From positions 124,001-188,000 of the forward strand of contig JADHRW010000003.1 of assembly GCA_016777225.1 (NCBI GenBank): a stretch of DNA of 64,000 nucleotides. The letters are read 5' to 3'. How positions within the stretch are numbered: the stretch's first letter is position 1; every line of letters begins with the position of its first letter. Shown here in pieces: positions 33,801 to 43,100 of this stretch. The position numbers and the translations under genes were made by a program. The notes under the pieces were generated by a model that saw only the letters and a program-made list of their open reading frames with translations, made no database searches and was not told the origin of the DNA. Origin of the DNA: Candidatus Thalassarchaeum sp. GTDB taxonomy: Archaea; Thermoplasmatota; Poseidoniia; Poseidoniales; Thalassarchaeaceae.

Positions 33801-36599
33801 ATATTCACAGAGGTTCGATAAACCATCATTATCTGCATCATCATTTGCGTCATTCGGATTTCTAGGATCTAATGTCCATAAATTACCCCCATTGTAAACA
33901 TCACCAATCCAGCGTCGATTGCTAATCTCCCAACCATCTGGCATCCCATCACCATCAGAATCAAGGTTAGTTGGGTCAGTAGGTCCGTCAGTTCCACCAC
34001 CAGCTCCGGAACCTAGCCAACCCTCTAGATGGACTGCTTGGGATAACAAACCTACATTTTCATCACAAATATACTCTTCATTAAGATAGTGACAATCAAA
34101 ATTTGTAGATTCTGTGAACCAACCCCAATATTCTTCCCCATCAGTTAGGCCATCGCCGTCGGTATCTGTTTCCCTAGGATCTGTCCCATTAAATCCATTA
34201 CCAGAATTTGAAATGAACCTGTATTCATCAAGATTTGTCCAACTTCTATCTATTCCTTCACCAACATCTGGGGTGTAATGTACTCCATCTGCATCAGCAT
34301 CACGATTTCTGTCGTATGGATCTGTTGGATCTAAACCATGGATGAACTCCCATCCATCAGGCATCCCATCAAGGTCAGAATCAGAAGATTGAGGATCTAT
34401 TGGCATGATATTCATATATCTCCCAGGCGAAATACCTGCGAACAAGTGTACTGCAGTAGACGATTCAATGGTCGCTAATGAACTTACTAAACCCGGTATA
34501 AATGTCTGATTATCAGATATTCCAGTAACTCCTTGATAACCACCGTCTAATACCCAAGTACCATCTCTTGAACCTACAAATATATGATTATTAACTGTAT
34601 ATATCGAATGAATATCGTTAGAGCCTGATAACCAATTTTCCTGTTTCCACATTCTTTCAGAATCAAATGCTAAAATAGGCATTGAAATCAATTTATCTAG
34701 ATCTATCAAATGAAGACCACCTGCTGTACCAATCCAAACGCCAGTAATTAATTCATAATTACCTGAAGAATCTTTAGGACCTGCCAACTGTAATATGTTA
34801 ACAATAGCAGATTTAGAAACATTCAATAAATCTGCTCTTTGGACATAATTCTCTGCGTTCTCTCTATTGAATACCCACCATGGTTCACCTACTGAATCAG
34901 AACCATCAGTAGTATTCCAAGCAATTAATCCACCATCTGTACCAATTAGAAGTAATGGCCCACGACCTTCCATATCTACGTGTAATGCAGTATTAACATT
35001 AGCAGCATTATTTTCTAATAAATTAGAAAGTGAGTCAATATGAACGGGAGCAGATAAAGACATCCCGGAAATCGAAGTAGTCCAAGCATCATTACTAGAA
35101 AAAATCATTATGTCTAAATTTCCACTACCTGTGTTAAGTTCAACTAATTCTATAATTGAGTCCATTGAATAACTAGATTCACTCTCATCAAAAGAAAATT
35201 TATCAAATAATGGGAGACCGTTTTCTATTTCTATGACCGAAATACCAACATTAGTCAACATTACTAGATAGTCTCCTTCATCATTAGACCATTCTATCAT
35301 ATCATTAAGTTCGATACCGGGAGGTAAATTCATGAGCGTGGATAAATCATTGAATGGGTCGAAAATAGTCACACCATATTTTGATCCTATGATTAAACGG
35401 TCTCTTTGATTATCTGGAAGAATAGTATGAACAGCAGCATCTACCAACTGAGGATCTGTTGATTGATCAAAAGTTAAAATCTCCGAATCAGGGGTAGAGA
35501 TATCAATACTTCTTAATCCAGGGGTAACAGAAATACCATCATCATAATGAACCATATACTCTTCATAATTGCTGAATGACTCACCCCAGCTTGCTGTGGC
35601 GACCGAAGTGTCAGGAATGATGAAACCATCTCTATCTTTGTCCCATCCATCTAAATCAGAATCAATTATTGAGTCACTAGCATTCCTTGGATCTAATCCA
35701 TAATGTACTTCCCAGCCATCTGGTATTCCATCACCAGGTATAGCGAGACCTACTGAAATGACATCAGACCAAGAATAGTAATCAGAATCAGATTCAGTAG
35801 GGTCGCTACCTAGCCATCCATCGCCAGTTTCTCTTTCAAACTCAGTTTGACAAGAACCTAGCATAAGTAAATTTATTTCACCTGAACACCAAAGTCCATC
35901 TCTCTCAGTAATCCAGTCATCAGGTGCGCCGAAAATATACTCCTCTGAATTAGAATAAATTTCAGTCATATCAATAATACCATTTCTATCGAAGTCAAAA
36001 CCATCTCCACAGCCAAATGTAAAGTCTTTACATCGGTCAATATCTTCCCACATATCGCTAGAATCTAGTGGGTCGAACCAAAGGCAGGTCCAAGCACTTG
36101 TGGCATTGAGATAGCCTAATCCACCTTCAGTACACATATAGATTTCATAACCATCAGGTAATCCATCACCATCTGTATCTGCAACTCTTGGATCGAGCCA
36201 CTCACGATATCCTGAATCACTTAATTCACCCGGTTTACCAGTCAAAGCAATTCTTTCAGTAAAACATTTATCGAGAGTATAAGGCCAACAATATTCCAAT
36301 AATGCACTAGCACCATCATTATCATGATCTGACATATTGTCAGTTCCATTTTGAGAATCTAAACCAGATATACGTAATATTTCAGACCCAGTATCAAGTA
36401 ATATGTCTTCACCAAATAATATAGCTTCATGGAAATCTGGTATCCGATCACCATCCTCATCAGTTACAGGAGGTCCACCTCCGACAGCTTCACCAGGATT
36501 AGTATTCTCTACAGGTGCTTGAGGTCTAGTCTGAGAAACGAAGGCTAAACTTGACAGAATTAATACTGTCATAAGTAGAGCTGTTTGTTTACGCCTCAT
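30879..36599 (-). CDS. Giant secreted Asp-repeat (thrombospondin type 3-like) surface protein with a propeller insert
   Basis: A 1906-aa exported protein. The signal peptide (MRRKQTALLMTVLILSSLAF) is followed by many calcium-binding-like repeats with cores such as DTDGDGLPDGYE, DSDLDGMPDGWEF and DADADG, each paired with a Trp/Tyr-rich segment of 60-100 residues. Residues ~375-725 interrupt the repeats with a beta-propeller-like region (LIIGSKYGVTIFDP, LLIGTDGGLIAWN, VWIGTAGGLHLID, IFVGSRDGTWVLD). No C-terminal transmembrane helix or sorting signal is visible; the last repeat ends near the stop. A Ca2+-stabilised adhesin or cell-wall fibre is likely. A Shine-Dalgarno GAGGTGAT lies three bases before the ATG. 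Confidence 0.83.
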   Translation of the reverse strand: MRRKQTALLMTVLILSSLAFVSQTRPQAPVENTNPGEAVGGGPPVTDEDGDRIPDFHEAILFGEDILLDTGSEILRISGLDSQNGTDNMSDHDNDGASALLEYCWPYTLDKCFTERIALTGKPGELSDSGYREWLDPRVADTDGDGLPDGYEIYMCTEGGLGYLNATSAWTCLWFDPLDSSDMWEDIDRCKDFTFGCGDGFDFDRNGIIDMTEIYSNSEEYIFGAPDDWITERDGLWCSGEINLLMLGSCQTEFERETGDGWLGSDPTESDSDYYSWSDVISVGLAIPGDGIPDGWEVHYGLDPRNASDSIIDSDLDGWDKDRDGFIIPDTSVATASWGESFSNYEEYMVHYDDGISVTPGLRSIDISTPDSEILTFDQSTDPQLVDAAVHTILPDNQRDRLIIGSKYGVTIFDPFNDLSTLMNLPPGIELNDMIEWSNDEGDYLVMLTNVGISVIEIENGLPLFDKFSFDESESSYSMDSIIELVELNTGSGNLDIMIFSSNDAWTTSISGMSLSAPVHIDSLSNLLENNAANVNTALHVDMEGRGPLLLIGTDGGLIAWNTTDGSDSVGEPWWVFNRENAENYVQRADLLNVSKSAIVNILQLAGPKDSSGNYELITGVWIGTAGGLHLIDLDKLISMPILAFDSERMWKQENWLSGSNDIHSIYTVNNHIFVGSRDGTWVLDGGYQGVTGISDNQTFIPGLVSSLATIESSTAVHLFAGISPGRYMNIMPIDPQSSDSDLDGMPDGWEFIHGLDPTDPYDRNRDADADGVHYTPDVGEGIDRSWTNLDEYRFISNSGNGFNGTDPRETDTDGDGLTDGEEYWGWFTESTNFDCHYLNEEYICDENVGLLSQAVHLEGWLGSGAGGGTDGPTDPTNLDSDGDGMPDGWEISNRRWIGDVYNGGNLWTLDPRNPNDANDDADNDGLSNLCEYKWSNLLNTVVAEGLPSHGETSDAAMNWTFTDPNNVDSDGDSLPDGWEARYSCSWSVNAAGLNPLNGSDALNNPDGDGYDVNHNGILELDEQLVNWIEFHWKSDIIFSDSSDNGLIFPDNFTTSLFNDTWENFAGGSFGEYATDSYKNLVNGTTAIDIGSGNPLNADSDQDGMPDGWEFFHARWSLFDGDWTLNPVNEQDRVGDPDGDGMNNWEEYNVIPSELSEIDSLITVPQFYLLYFGGEYLPNPWLSAESASSFGSFLTSEQINLTGLTADPNNPDTDSDGLLDGMELIFTKWNSTDSVWTLNPLVPNDGNYDSDNDGISDQIELNLSLNNPFNGGLSPPDAPRLWEEAEYLDPSEAENRVYRTLFNKEGRAQLALEQFQDWQGGSSAKPLLQALFGISDPTSDDTDRDGMSDGYEYWFTEWNLEDNRWEMNLLTDTDINVDSDKDSFDCNNDGIISPSESFTNLAEFESRIYGKKLAIDSIPNGTGLVSYGADTVNAYVDEQGMSYSAAFSQLYVTFTTKSLLSSEKSGLINEINPNNFNISLAGISDPTDSDSDRDGMPDGWEYCYSIYGEYLPINDYRWSMNPINPLDVDYDPDADGWYDRQWFDDPATQGTWENRQFNPLSSENQIGNGVLGLYYGNLMEYNNGTHPLDPDSDDDSMVMQPVFTNGEVTDYIQNMNLSDGREIFKYGTNPLDNDTDGDMMPDFYEYYRGWNETNDNWSSYLQIEVEWEQISSNNWKPVQISNGVIARPLLNSVWFTHDATNADDAGQDADKDGGWECSGGNCLYQPYNNFQEYYGVVNASLSSPTLVRQALLNDCSGNYVEEWWQLRESLLGTCSGSSALNSNYFRMYKINNNDQLFALIIDDNDQDYQYLDTSDDQTLCSGEWADSYNRFAGDQYHLPNTGLGEYVFGWWLLDIDGDQIADGTDPTNWDTDGDWLNDYFEIEDDMLDGIRGNSASPIRYDDRTTS

Positions 36600-36602
36600 G
36601 GT

Positions 36603-36610
36603 ATCACCTC
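36603..36610 (-). promoter_or_regulatory. Shine-Dalgarno of the 1906-aa surface protein gene
   Basis: GAGGTGAT on the minus strand, three bases before the ATG. The identical octamer with the same three-base spacing precedes the TTG start of the second Asp-repeat gene at 62831. Confidence 0.6.
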
Positions 36611-36784
36611 GTGTTAATTACCCTTAGCGAGTTTATTGCATTTATGACCATGATGGAGCGTCGTTCGGACAAAAATACAAAATCATAGTATTCGTATGTG
36701 GAATTTATCATTGAAATCAACATATATTCATGTAATAATCAGATTAATTCAAGTCCTAAACACAGTCCCCTTAAAATCGTTAAT

Positions 36785-37597
36785 ATGGGATTAGAGATTA
36801 TTCATCTTGGTTCAGGAAGTAGGGGTAACTCTACACTTGTGACTTCAGGGGATTCAAGTATTCTTATCGATTGCGGATTCTCACTAAAACAAATTGAATT
36901 GAGATTAAAAAAAATTGATGTCAAACCCGATTCTATTGATGCAATTATTGTCACACATCATCATGGAGATCATTCCAAATCAGCCCTAAGAGCATCTCAA
37001 AAATGGGAATCGAAACTATACTCAAATACTGAAACAGCTATAAAAATGGGGTGGAACCCTATTTCTGAATGTAGAACTTTTGGCAATTTAGAAAGATTAG
37101 AAATTAGTGAAGAAATCAGTGTATTACCTATACCAATCCCCCATGATGATGCTGAAAATATCGCATTAATCGTAAGTAATGGGGATGGATATAGAGCGGG
37201 TTTCGCCACTGATTTGGGAGAAGCAACTGTAGAATTAAAACGACATTTGAAAGGGTGCGCTCATATATCAATTGAAGCAAACTATGACCATAATAAATTA
37301 ATGCAAGGCCTATATCCAGATTCACTGAAAAGAAGAATTACGGGCAGGGGCGGTCACTTATCAAATAGTCAAACAGCAGATATAATCAGTGAAATTTTAA
37401 CTCCGAATCTGAGAACCATTGTTTTGTGCCATTTGTCGGATAAAAATAATGCACCACATCTTGCAGAAAGTGAAGTCTTAATGCAAATAGCAAACGAATT
37501 CAAGGGTTCAATATTCATATCAGGACAAGATGGACCAGATTTCAAAATAATTGTTGGAGAAAAAGAAATTAAAAAAATCACATATTCTCAAAATTAA
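36785..37597 (+). CDS. MBL-fold metallohydrolase
   Basis: A 270-aa cytoplasmic metallo-beta-lactamase-fold hydrolase similar to the YycJ/WalJ-like and PhnP-like group. It starts MGLEIIHLGSGSRGNSTLV (SGSRGN is the family mark) and carries the metal motif THHHGDHSKS; later ligands are in IPIPHDD and SIEANYDHN, with GRGGHLSN near the end and CHLSDKNNAPH. The track start at 36698 would add 29 residues without similarity and is rejected. The stop codon overlaps that of the convergent STAND gene within TTAA. The substrate is unknown; nucleic-acid exonuclease and phosphodiester roles are known in the group. Confidence 0.85.
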   Translation: MGLEIIHLGSGSRGNSTLVTSGDSSILIDCGFSLKQIELRLKKIDVKPDSIDAIIVTHHHGDHSKSALRASQKWESKLYSNTETAIKMGWNPISECRTFGNLERLEISEEISVLPIPIPHDDAENIALIVSNGDGYRAGFATDLGEATVELKRHLKGCAHISIEANYDHNKLMQGLYPDSLKRRITGRGGHLSNSQTADIISEILTPNLRTIVLCHLSDKNNAPHLAESEVLMQIANEFKGSIFISGQDGPDFKIIVGEKEIKKITYSQN

Positions 37598-40122
37598 TGG
37601 CCCATAACTGCTCTATGGACTGAATTTTGCACCTCTTTCATTCGATCGTTAGCACCTAATTCTCTGAATACAGACAATGCCTTTTGCAAATAATCCATTC
37701 TTTGGGAACGATCTGTTTCAACTTCACCTAACCGGGCTAAAAGTTCTCCTTTCAAATGTCTGAAATCATTCGCTTCAGCAAGAGCGAGACCTTCGAGATA
37801 ATGTTCCGAGGCCTCTTCTTTTCTTCCTGCATCACTGAGTACCTGACCTAATAACATTTGAACCTCTACTGCACTATGAGGATCAGCCTGTCCTGAAAGT
37901 ATTTCTAATGCACCAGAATAGTGCAACATAGCTAAATCATTATCTTTCATTCGGGCATAGTATCTTCCTAACACTGCTCTAGATCTAGCATGTAAAGTAT
38001 CTTGACCATTGTCTTTAGTTTCATCGTGGGCCAGCATTGCATGATCTCTTGCTCGCTCAAGTTCACCCATCTCTAGAAATGCTGATGCAAGTCGGATTCT
38101 AGAGTCACATAATTGAGGATTATTCTCTGATTCAAGTAATTCTTCAACGTTACTATAAACTTCTAAAGCGTGCCTATTATCTCTACGACGGCGGAAAATA
38201 TAGCCCATGTTATTATATGAACGAGCGGCAGATACTGCATCTCTAGAACTTATTTGAATTTCTAGAGCTTGTCTATGTAATTCTAAAGCATCGTCCATAG
38301 CCCCTCTCTTAACTGCTATATCTGCACGAGATGAAAGTAATCTAGCAAGTTCTTTATTTTGTTTATTCTTACGTGCTGTAGGTATAGCTGCATCATACTC
38401 TTTCTCAGCATCATCCCATCTTCCTTGTATAGAAAGAATATCTCCTCGAAGTTCTCGGACAATTACCCAAGATTTGGAATCAAAACCTTCTCTATCTAAT
38501 GACCTTAAGATACCTAGTAATTCAGTATGTCCAGCTTGAACTAATGAATGGCCCTCATCTGATAATACTTTAGTTAATTCATCTATCTGTTCGGAATTAT
38601 GAAGATGGTGAATAAGTTCTATTCTATCAGTAGCACTATTTTTACGATTCCGATACCAATTAACTGCATTACTATGTAACTCATTACGAAGATTAGGTTC
38701 CATTGATAAAATTAAGAATTCACGAACTAAATCATGCACATCATAATTTTCACTATCCGCTTGCCTCGCTAATCCTTTTTCCACCAATTCATCTAGAAGA
38801 TCAATTGCTGCATCTAATTCACTTAGGGCATCTAATGGAGTAGGTTCCCTAAAGACTGCAATTGCACCAAGAAGTCTCTTCTGAGGACCGGATAATCTGC
38901 TGAAAATTTCTTTTTCAACAAATGCTTCTAGAGTTGCATGGAATGTTCCACCAACACTCCCTCTATTGATTAGTTCTAGAACTAAAGGATGGCCTCGAGA
39001 AAGTGAATAAATATGAAGAAATTGTGATGTATCCATATCAGGCATTGCAGAAAGAATTTGTTTACTAGAATCTTTATCTAAACCATCTAAAGGCATGACT
39101 AAGGTGAGAATCTTACCATCTGAATCTTTCTCTGGAACCACCATTCTAAATGATCGGGAAAACATAACTACACCTACTTGCTCTACAGTAGGAATTTTCA
39201 TACAAATCCCCCTTAAAATAGTGATTAAGGTTTCATCACCGACTTTATGTAAATCATCTATAACAATTAAGCTTGGTGAATTTTTTAGCCCATTAATTAT
39301 CAAATCAACTGCAATATTTGGTTGAGGTATTGATGTGCCAGCAAGATAATCGGATAAATCATTAGAGCCCATAATTGATTGCCATTCAGCAGTAGCCTCG
39401 AGGAAAGATCTAGATCCTTCCCAATCCTGACAACGATGATATAGTAAGTTTCTCTCATGAGTAAATCTTTCAAGTATTTTACCAGCTAAAGCAGTTTTCC
39501 CAATACCCGCAATCCCAGGGACTAGTATGGACGAGGACCGAGATTCGAGTAAGTTAACCATGTCATCAACTTCTTTCTCACGACCAAAGAATTTTCTAGT
39601 CCTAGGAAGGTCATTAAAAGAGGTTACTAACTGTTTTTCGATGTGTTTAGACAAGTCTCTTTCAATTAACTCTGCGGAAAGTAATGATAAGTCTATACTG
39701 CCATTATCATCGATATATCTCAAAATATCTACATGTCTTAATGGTAAGTCAGTCAATTCCAATGCATTAACCAGTGGCACCGTCTCTACAGTACCATCAG
39801 AATTTCTCATTCGGACAGGTTGTGTACTAACTTTATCCCATATTCCATTAGCTACTTTTATTCCATCATCGGTGAGGAAATATGCTTTTCTTTTACGAGA
39901 TACACCAGTTACATGTGCCTGCCTTTCTACAAGTAGGCCTTGTTCCCTCATACCGGATATAGCTCTAGGAACATTAGAACGTGCTATTGCAACGGCATTT
40001 GCTATACCCATTTGGGACAAAGCAAAAGGTACTTCCACTCTACCTGCATGTTCAACATAATCTCTGAGATGTAACAGAATCCTTTCTTGAACTCCTGGTC
40101 GAGGTTGTCCCATACTGCTCAT
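37594..40122 (-). CDS. STAND-type AAA ATPase with winged-helix N-terminus and TPR C-terminus
   Basis: An 842-aa signal-responsive regulator. Residues ~10-105 form a winged-helix DNA-binding domain (SNVPRAISGMREQGLLVERQ then a wing, RKRKAYFLTDDG). Residues ~180-450 form a NB-ARC/STAND ATPase: Walker A in GIAGIGKTALAG (about 202-213), Walker B in SLIVIDDLHK, and a sensor in VVMFSRSF. Residues ~560-830 hold tetratricopeptide repeats (ALELHRQALEIQISSRDAVSAA and similar). This layout fits MalT/AfsR-like transcriptional regulators that bind a ligand on the TPR arm. Which genes it controls is unknown; the adjacent surface-protein genes are candidates by position only. Confidence 0.83.
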   Translation of the reverse strand: MSSMGQPRPGVQERILLHLRDYVEHAGRVEVPFALSQMGIANAVAIARSNVPRAISGMREQGLLVERQAHVTGVSRKRKAYFLTDDGIKVANGIWDKVSTQPVRMRNSDGTVETVPLVNALELTDLPLRHVDILRYIDDNGSIDLSLLSAELIERDLSKHIEKQLVTSFNDLPRTRKFFGREKEVDDMVNLLESRSSSILVPGIAGIGKTALAGKILERFTHERNLLYHRCQDWEGSRSFLEATAEWQSIMGSNDLSDYLAGTSIPQPNIAVDLIINGLKNSPSLIVIDDLHKVGDETLITILRGICMKIPTVEQVGVVMFSRSFRMVVPEKDSDGKILTLVMPLDGLDKDSSKQILSAMPDMDTSQFLHIYSLSRGHPLVLELINRGSVGGTFHATLEAFVEKEIFSRLSGPQKRLLGAIAVFREPTPLDALSELDAAIDLLDELVEKGLARQADSENYDVHDLVREFLILSMEPNLRNELHSNAVNWYRNRKNSATDRIELIHHLHNSEQIDELTKVLSDEGHSLVQAGHTELLGILRSLDREGFDSKSWVIVRELRGDILSIQGRWDDAEKEYDAAIPTARKNKQNKELARLLSSRADIAVKRGAMDDALELHRQALEIQISSRDAVSAARSYNNMGYIFRRRRDNRHALEVYSNVEELLESENNPQLCDSRIRLASAFLEMGELERARDHAMLAHDETKDNGQDTLHARSRAVLGRYYARMKDNDLAMLHYSGALEILSGQADPHSAVEVQMLLGQVLSDAGRKEEASEHYLEGLALAEANDFRHLKGELLARLGEVETDRSQRMDYLQKALSVFRELGANDRMKEVQNSVHRAVMGH

Positions 40123-40185
40123 GTAGAGGGGAGCAATCTGTAATACATGATGAAGTTTCGGTGGTCGAGTCTCATTATTGAGTCA

Positions 40186-43100
40186 TCAAGATTTATAGTT
40201 TGGATCTTCAATCCATTCATTAGAATTTTCATCCCAAATCCATCCTTCTGTGGATTCAGAATCATCTGAAGAACCTTCAGAATTTTCTTCATCTTCTATT
40301 TCCACAAAGAAATACACAAATACTCCGCCTAGTAAACCAATAATTACAATGGCAATTATCCCCATTATAGCAAAACTAAGGCCTTCATCAGGTGTACCTA
40401 CTGAAATCTTAACTTCACTAGAATAATCATCACCTACATATCTGAAAACCGGAGTTACTGGTCCGTCACTAAATCTTGATGATGCGATACCCAGTGTCCA
40501 TGTAGAATCATCAGCAACTATAGTATTATTTGCCGGTACTTGATTAATCAATGCAGTAACTGTTTTTCCTGGAAGTCCTACTCCTGAAAAGATGATTGTT
40601 TCACCATCTTCAATTACCGTTACTTCCGGTTCATTTATTTCGAAATTTATTCCAATAACTGTAAATGTCATAGGTATAGCTATTTCTCTGGAACCATGAG
40701 GATCTGTTGCCATGAATACTACATTTTCCAGCGTCCACGAATCCATATCACTATCATAAAAGAACATGGATATTGGGTCATAAACAGCGATACCATCTTG
40801 CCCTACATTAATTACTAATGCATAGTTATCATCGGATGTAGCATCAGTACTTGGATCATCATAAACGGATAAAATCAATTCTTCTCCTAAATCCATATCT
40901 GAGAAAAATTCATTCAAATCGATAATTCCCTTGGTACATCTGTCTTGAGATTGTGAGGATATTTCACAATAGAGAATAATTTCTTGTGACCAGCCATCTG
41001 AATTGAATACTGGCTGATTATTACCTGCATCTGAAGGATTATCAGCAACTACAGTAATTGTAGTCATTTCACTATAATCATAACCGTCATAAGACCTCAC
41101 ATCAATTTCATATTCAAAGTCATGTTGAAGAATTGTTGGGTCCCAATCAGTAGACCAACCACCATTCGCTTCAAATTCTGTAACTGATTGTTGATGGACT
41201 ACGATATCTCCATTATAGATATCCCTAACTGTAATATCAACTCTTGAAACGGAGCCATCATTATCTCTCGATACGCCCTCAATCATATTATCTGCCATTG
41301 AGAGTCTTTGCCCATCTTGTGGAGACAATAAACTAACAAAGGGTGCCGAATTAGAATTATCAATAGTTAAACTCATAGTAACTGCTTCGCATTCATCGAT
41401 AACACTCAGGCAGAAGTCTGAATCTGATGCCCATATTGTGAATGTATATTCTCCGACAGTTCTTGGTTGACCACTGAAATCCCATGTCCATGACCAATCT
41501 GCACCACCTGAAGTAGGAGTTGTCCCTTCAAAATTAGGTCCACTTATGTAAAAATATACTTCGCCTACATCTTGGCTGCAATCATTTGGGCAGCCATATT
41601 GATCGTAAGCAGTCCCCTCGAAAGTAACTGTTCCATCTGACCAAGTAGAACCTGCACTAGGTGAAGAAACTGTCAACAAAGGAGGAACTGCGTTTAGTTT
41701 AATGGTTCTTGAAATTATCGGGCTATAATCGATTCCATCGAAAGAACGGAATTCAAATGTATAGTCGTTTTCCTGATAATCGGACATGTCAAAAGAATAG
41801 TACCAAGAATTGAATGGATGATTGAAACGAGTTACAGTTCCGGCTTCGGCATCACTACTATCTGTTGCGAGACCTGCAGAACTCCATTCACTTGTAAATG
41901 GATCACGAACCTCAATTGAGTGAATGTATCCTTTTTGATCCCATTGTGCTAACTCATCTGTTGCATAAAACCCGGCTAATTGACCATCATGAGCAGAACC
42001 CGTAAAATTAACTATTTTTCTAAATGAATGACCGTCATCTTGTACAACAGATACTGAAGGTCCTGAATTAAATAAATTGATAGTATCTTGATATGTTGCA
42101 TCTTGTACGACGAAATCACTGCGTGCATATCCAAATCCAAAACGATAAGCAGTGTAAAAATATCTAGATAATTCACGAGTACCAGCACTGTAGTCACAAT
42201 CTAAATCATTACCATCAATTGTTAGATCTCCATCATTATCTATACCATCTGAACATGAATCTTCATACTCATCATCAGCAAAACCATCTGGATTGTCCCC
42301 CCCTGAAAGTCCCCTGAAATCAAGGTGCGAGTCAGAAGCTAAAGCAAACCAAGGAGTATATCCATTTTGATCAGTATACAATGAATAAAGGTCATTTCCT
42401 AATGCATCTTCAATAAGTACATTAGTATTTTCAACGGTCATTCCATCCACAAGAGTCTGGAATCTAACCATCTCTGCTCTACGGACTTGAACAGCATATT
42501 GAGTTGGTTGAGACTTAATGAAAATCTTTGAAGTATCTACATTTGATAAATTTGCAAAGGTGAATACAGTAGAATTATTATCCATGCTCATTGCAAGAGG
42601 GAAATTGATTGGAGTTAAATTATCACAATTCGCACACTCTGAGATAGGAGTAGGGATTATCGCACCTTGGAATCCATTTGCAGGCCATGCTTCTTGATCT
42701 GGCCAGTCAAGAATAACAGGGAATTCACCTGGTGGAGCACTAGGAATAAATTCTGACTGAACAGTTACTGATGATTTAGTGATATTATATGCTGACTGAA
42801 TACCATTCCAAGTATTAAGAGAAAAGAATCCGAGTGAACCATATTGTTGAGTATTTGCGAAACCACTATCATAATTACGGATTACAGCGCCAGTGCCTGG
42901 TATACTCCATGTATTTCTCTGGACATCCATTAGACCCCCAATTGCTCTAATTCCATCTGCATCTCCGCCTAGATCAAATTCATTGTCATATAGTGTCACA
43001 CCAGAACGGAATATACTGACTGCAGGGCATGTATAGTCACCATCCCAATACTTGAAACTAGAACAAGTTCCTGGTGAATTAACGCTGACAGTATTATTTG

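Noticed and set aside
30900-36500. CRISPR-like or tandem DNA array from the recurring CCATC(T/A)GGCAT segments
   Set aside because: They are in frame, coding for DGMPDGWE cores at protein-repeat spacing, without spacer/repeat regularity.
37594-40122. Antiphage Avs-type STAND system
   Set aside because: The N-terminus is a winged helix and not an effector nuclease or protease, no partner defence genes are nearby, and the layout fits a transcription regulator better.
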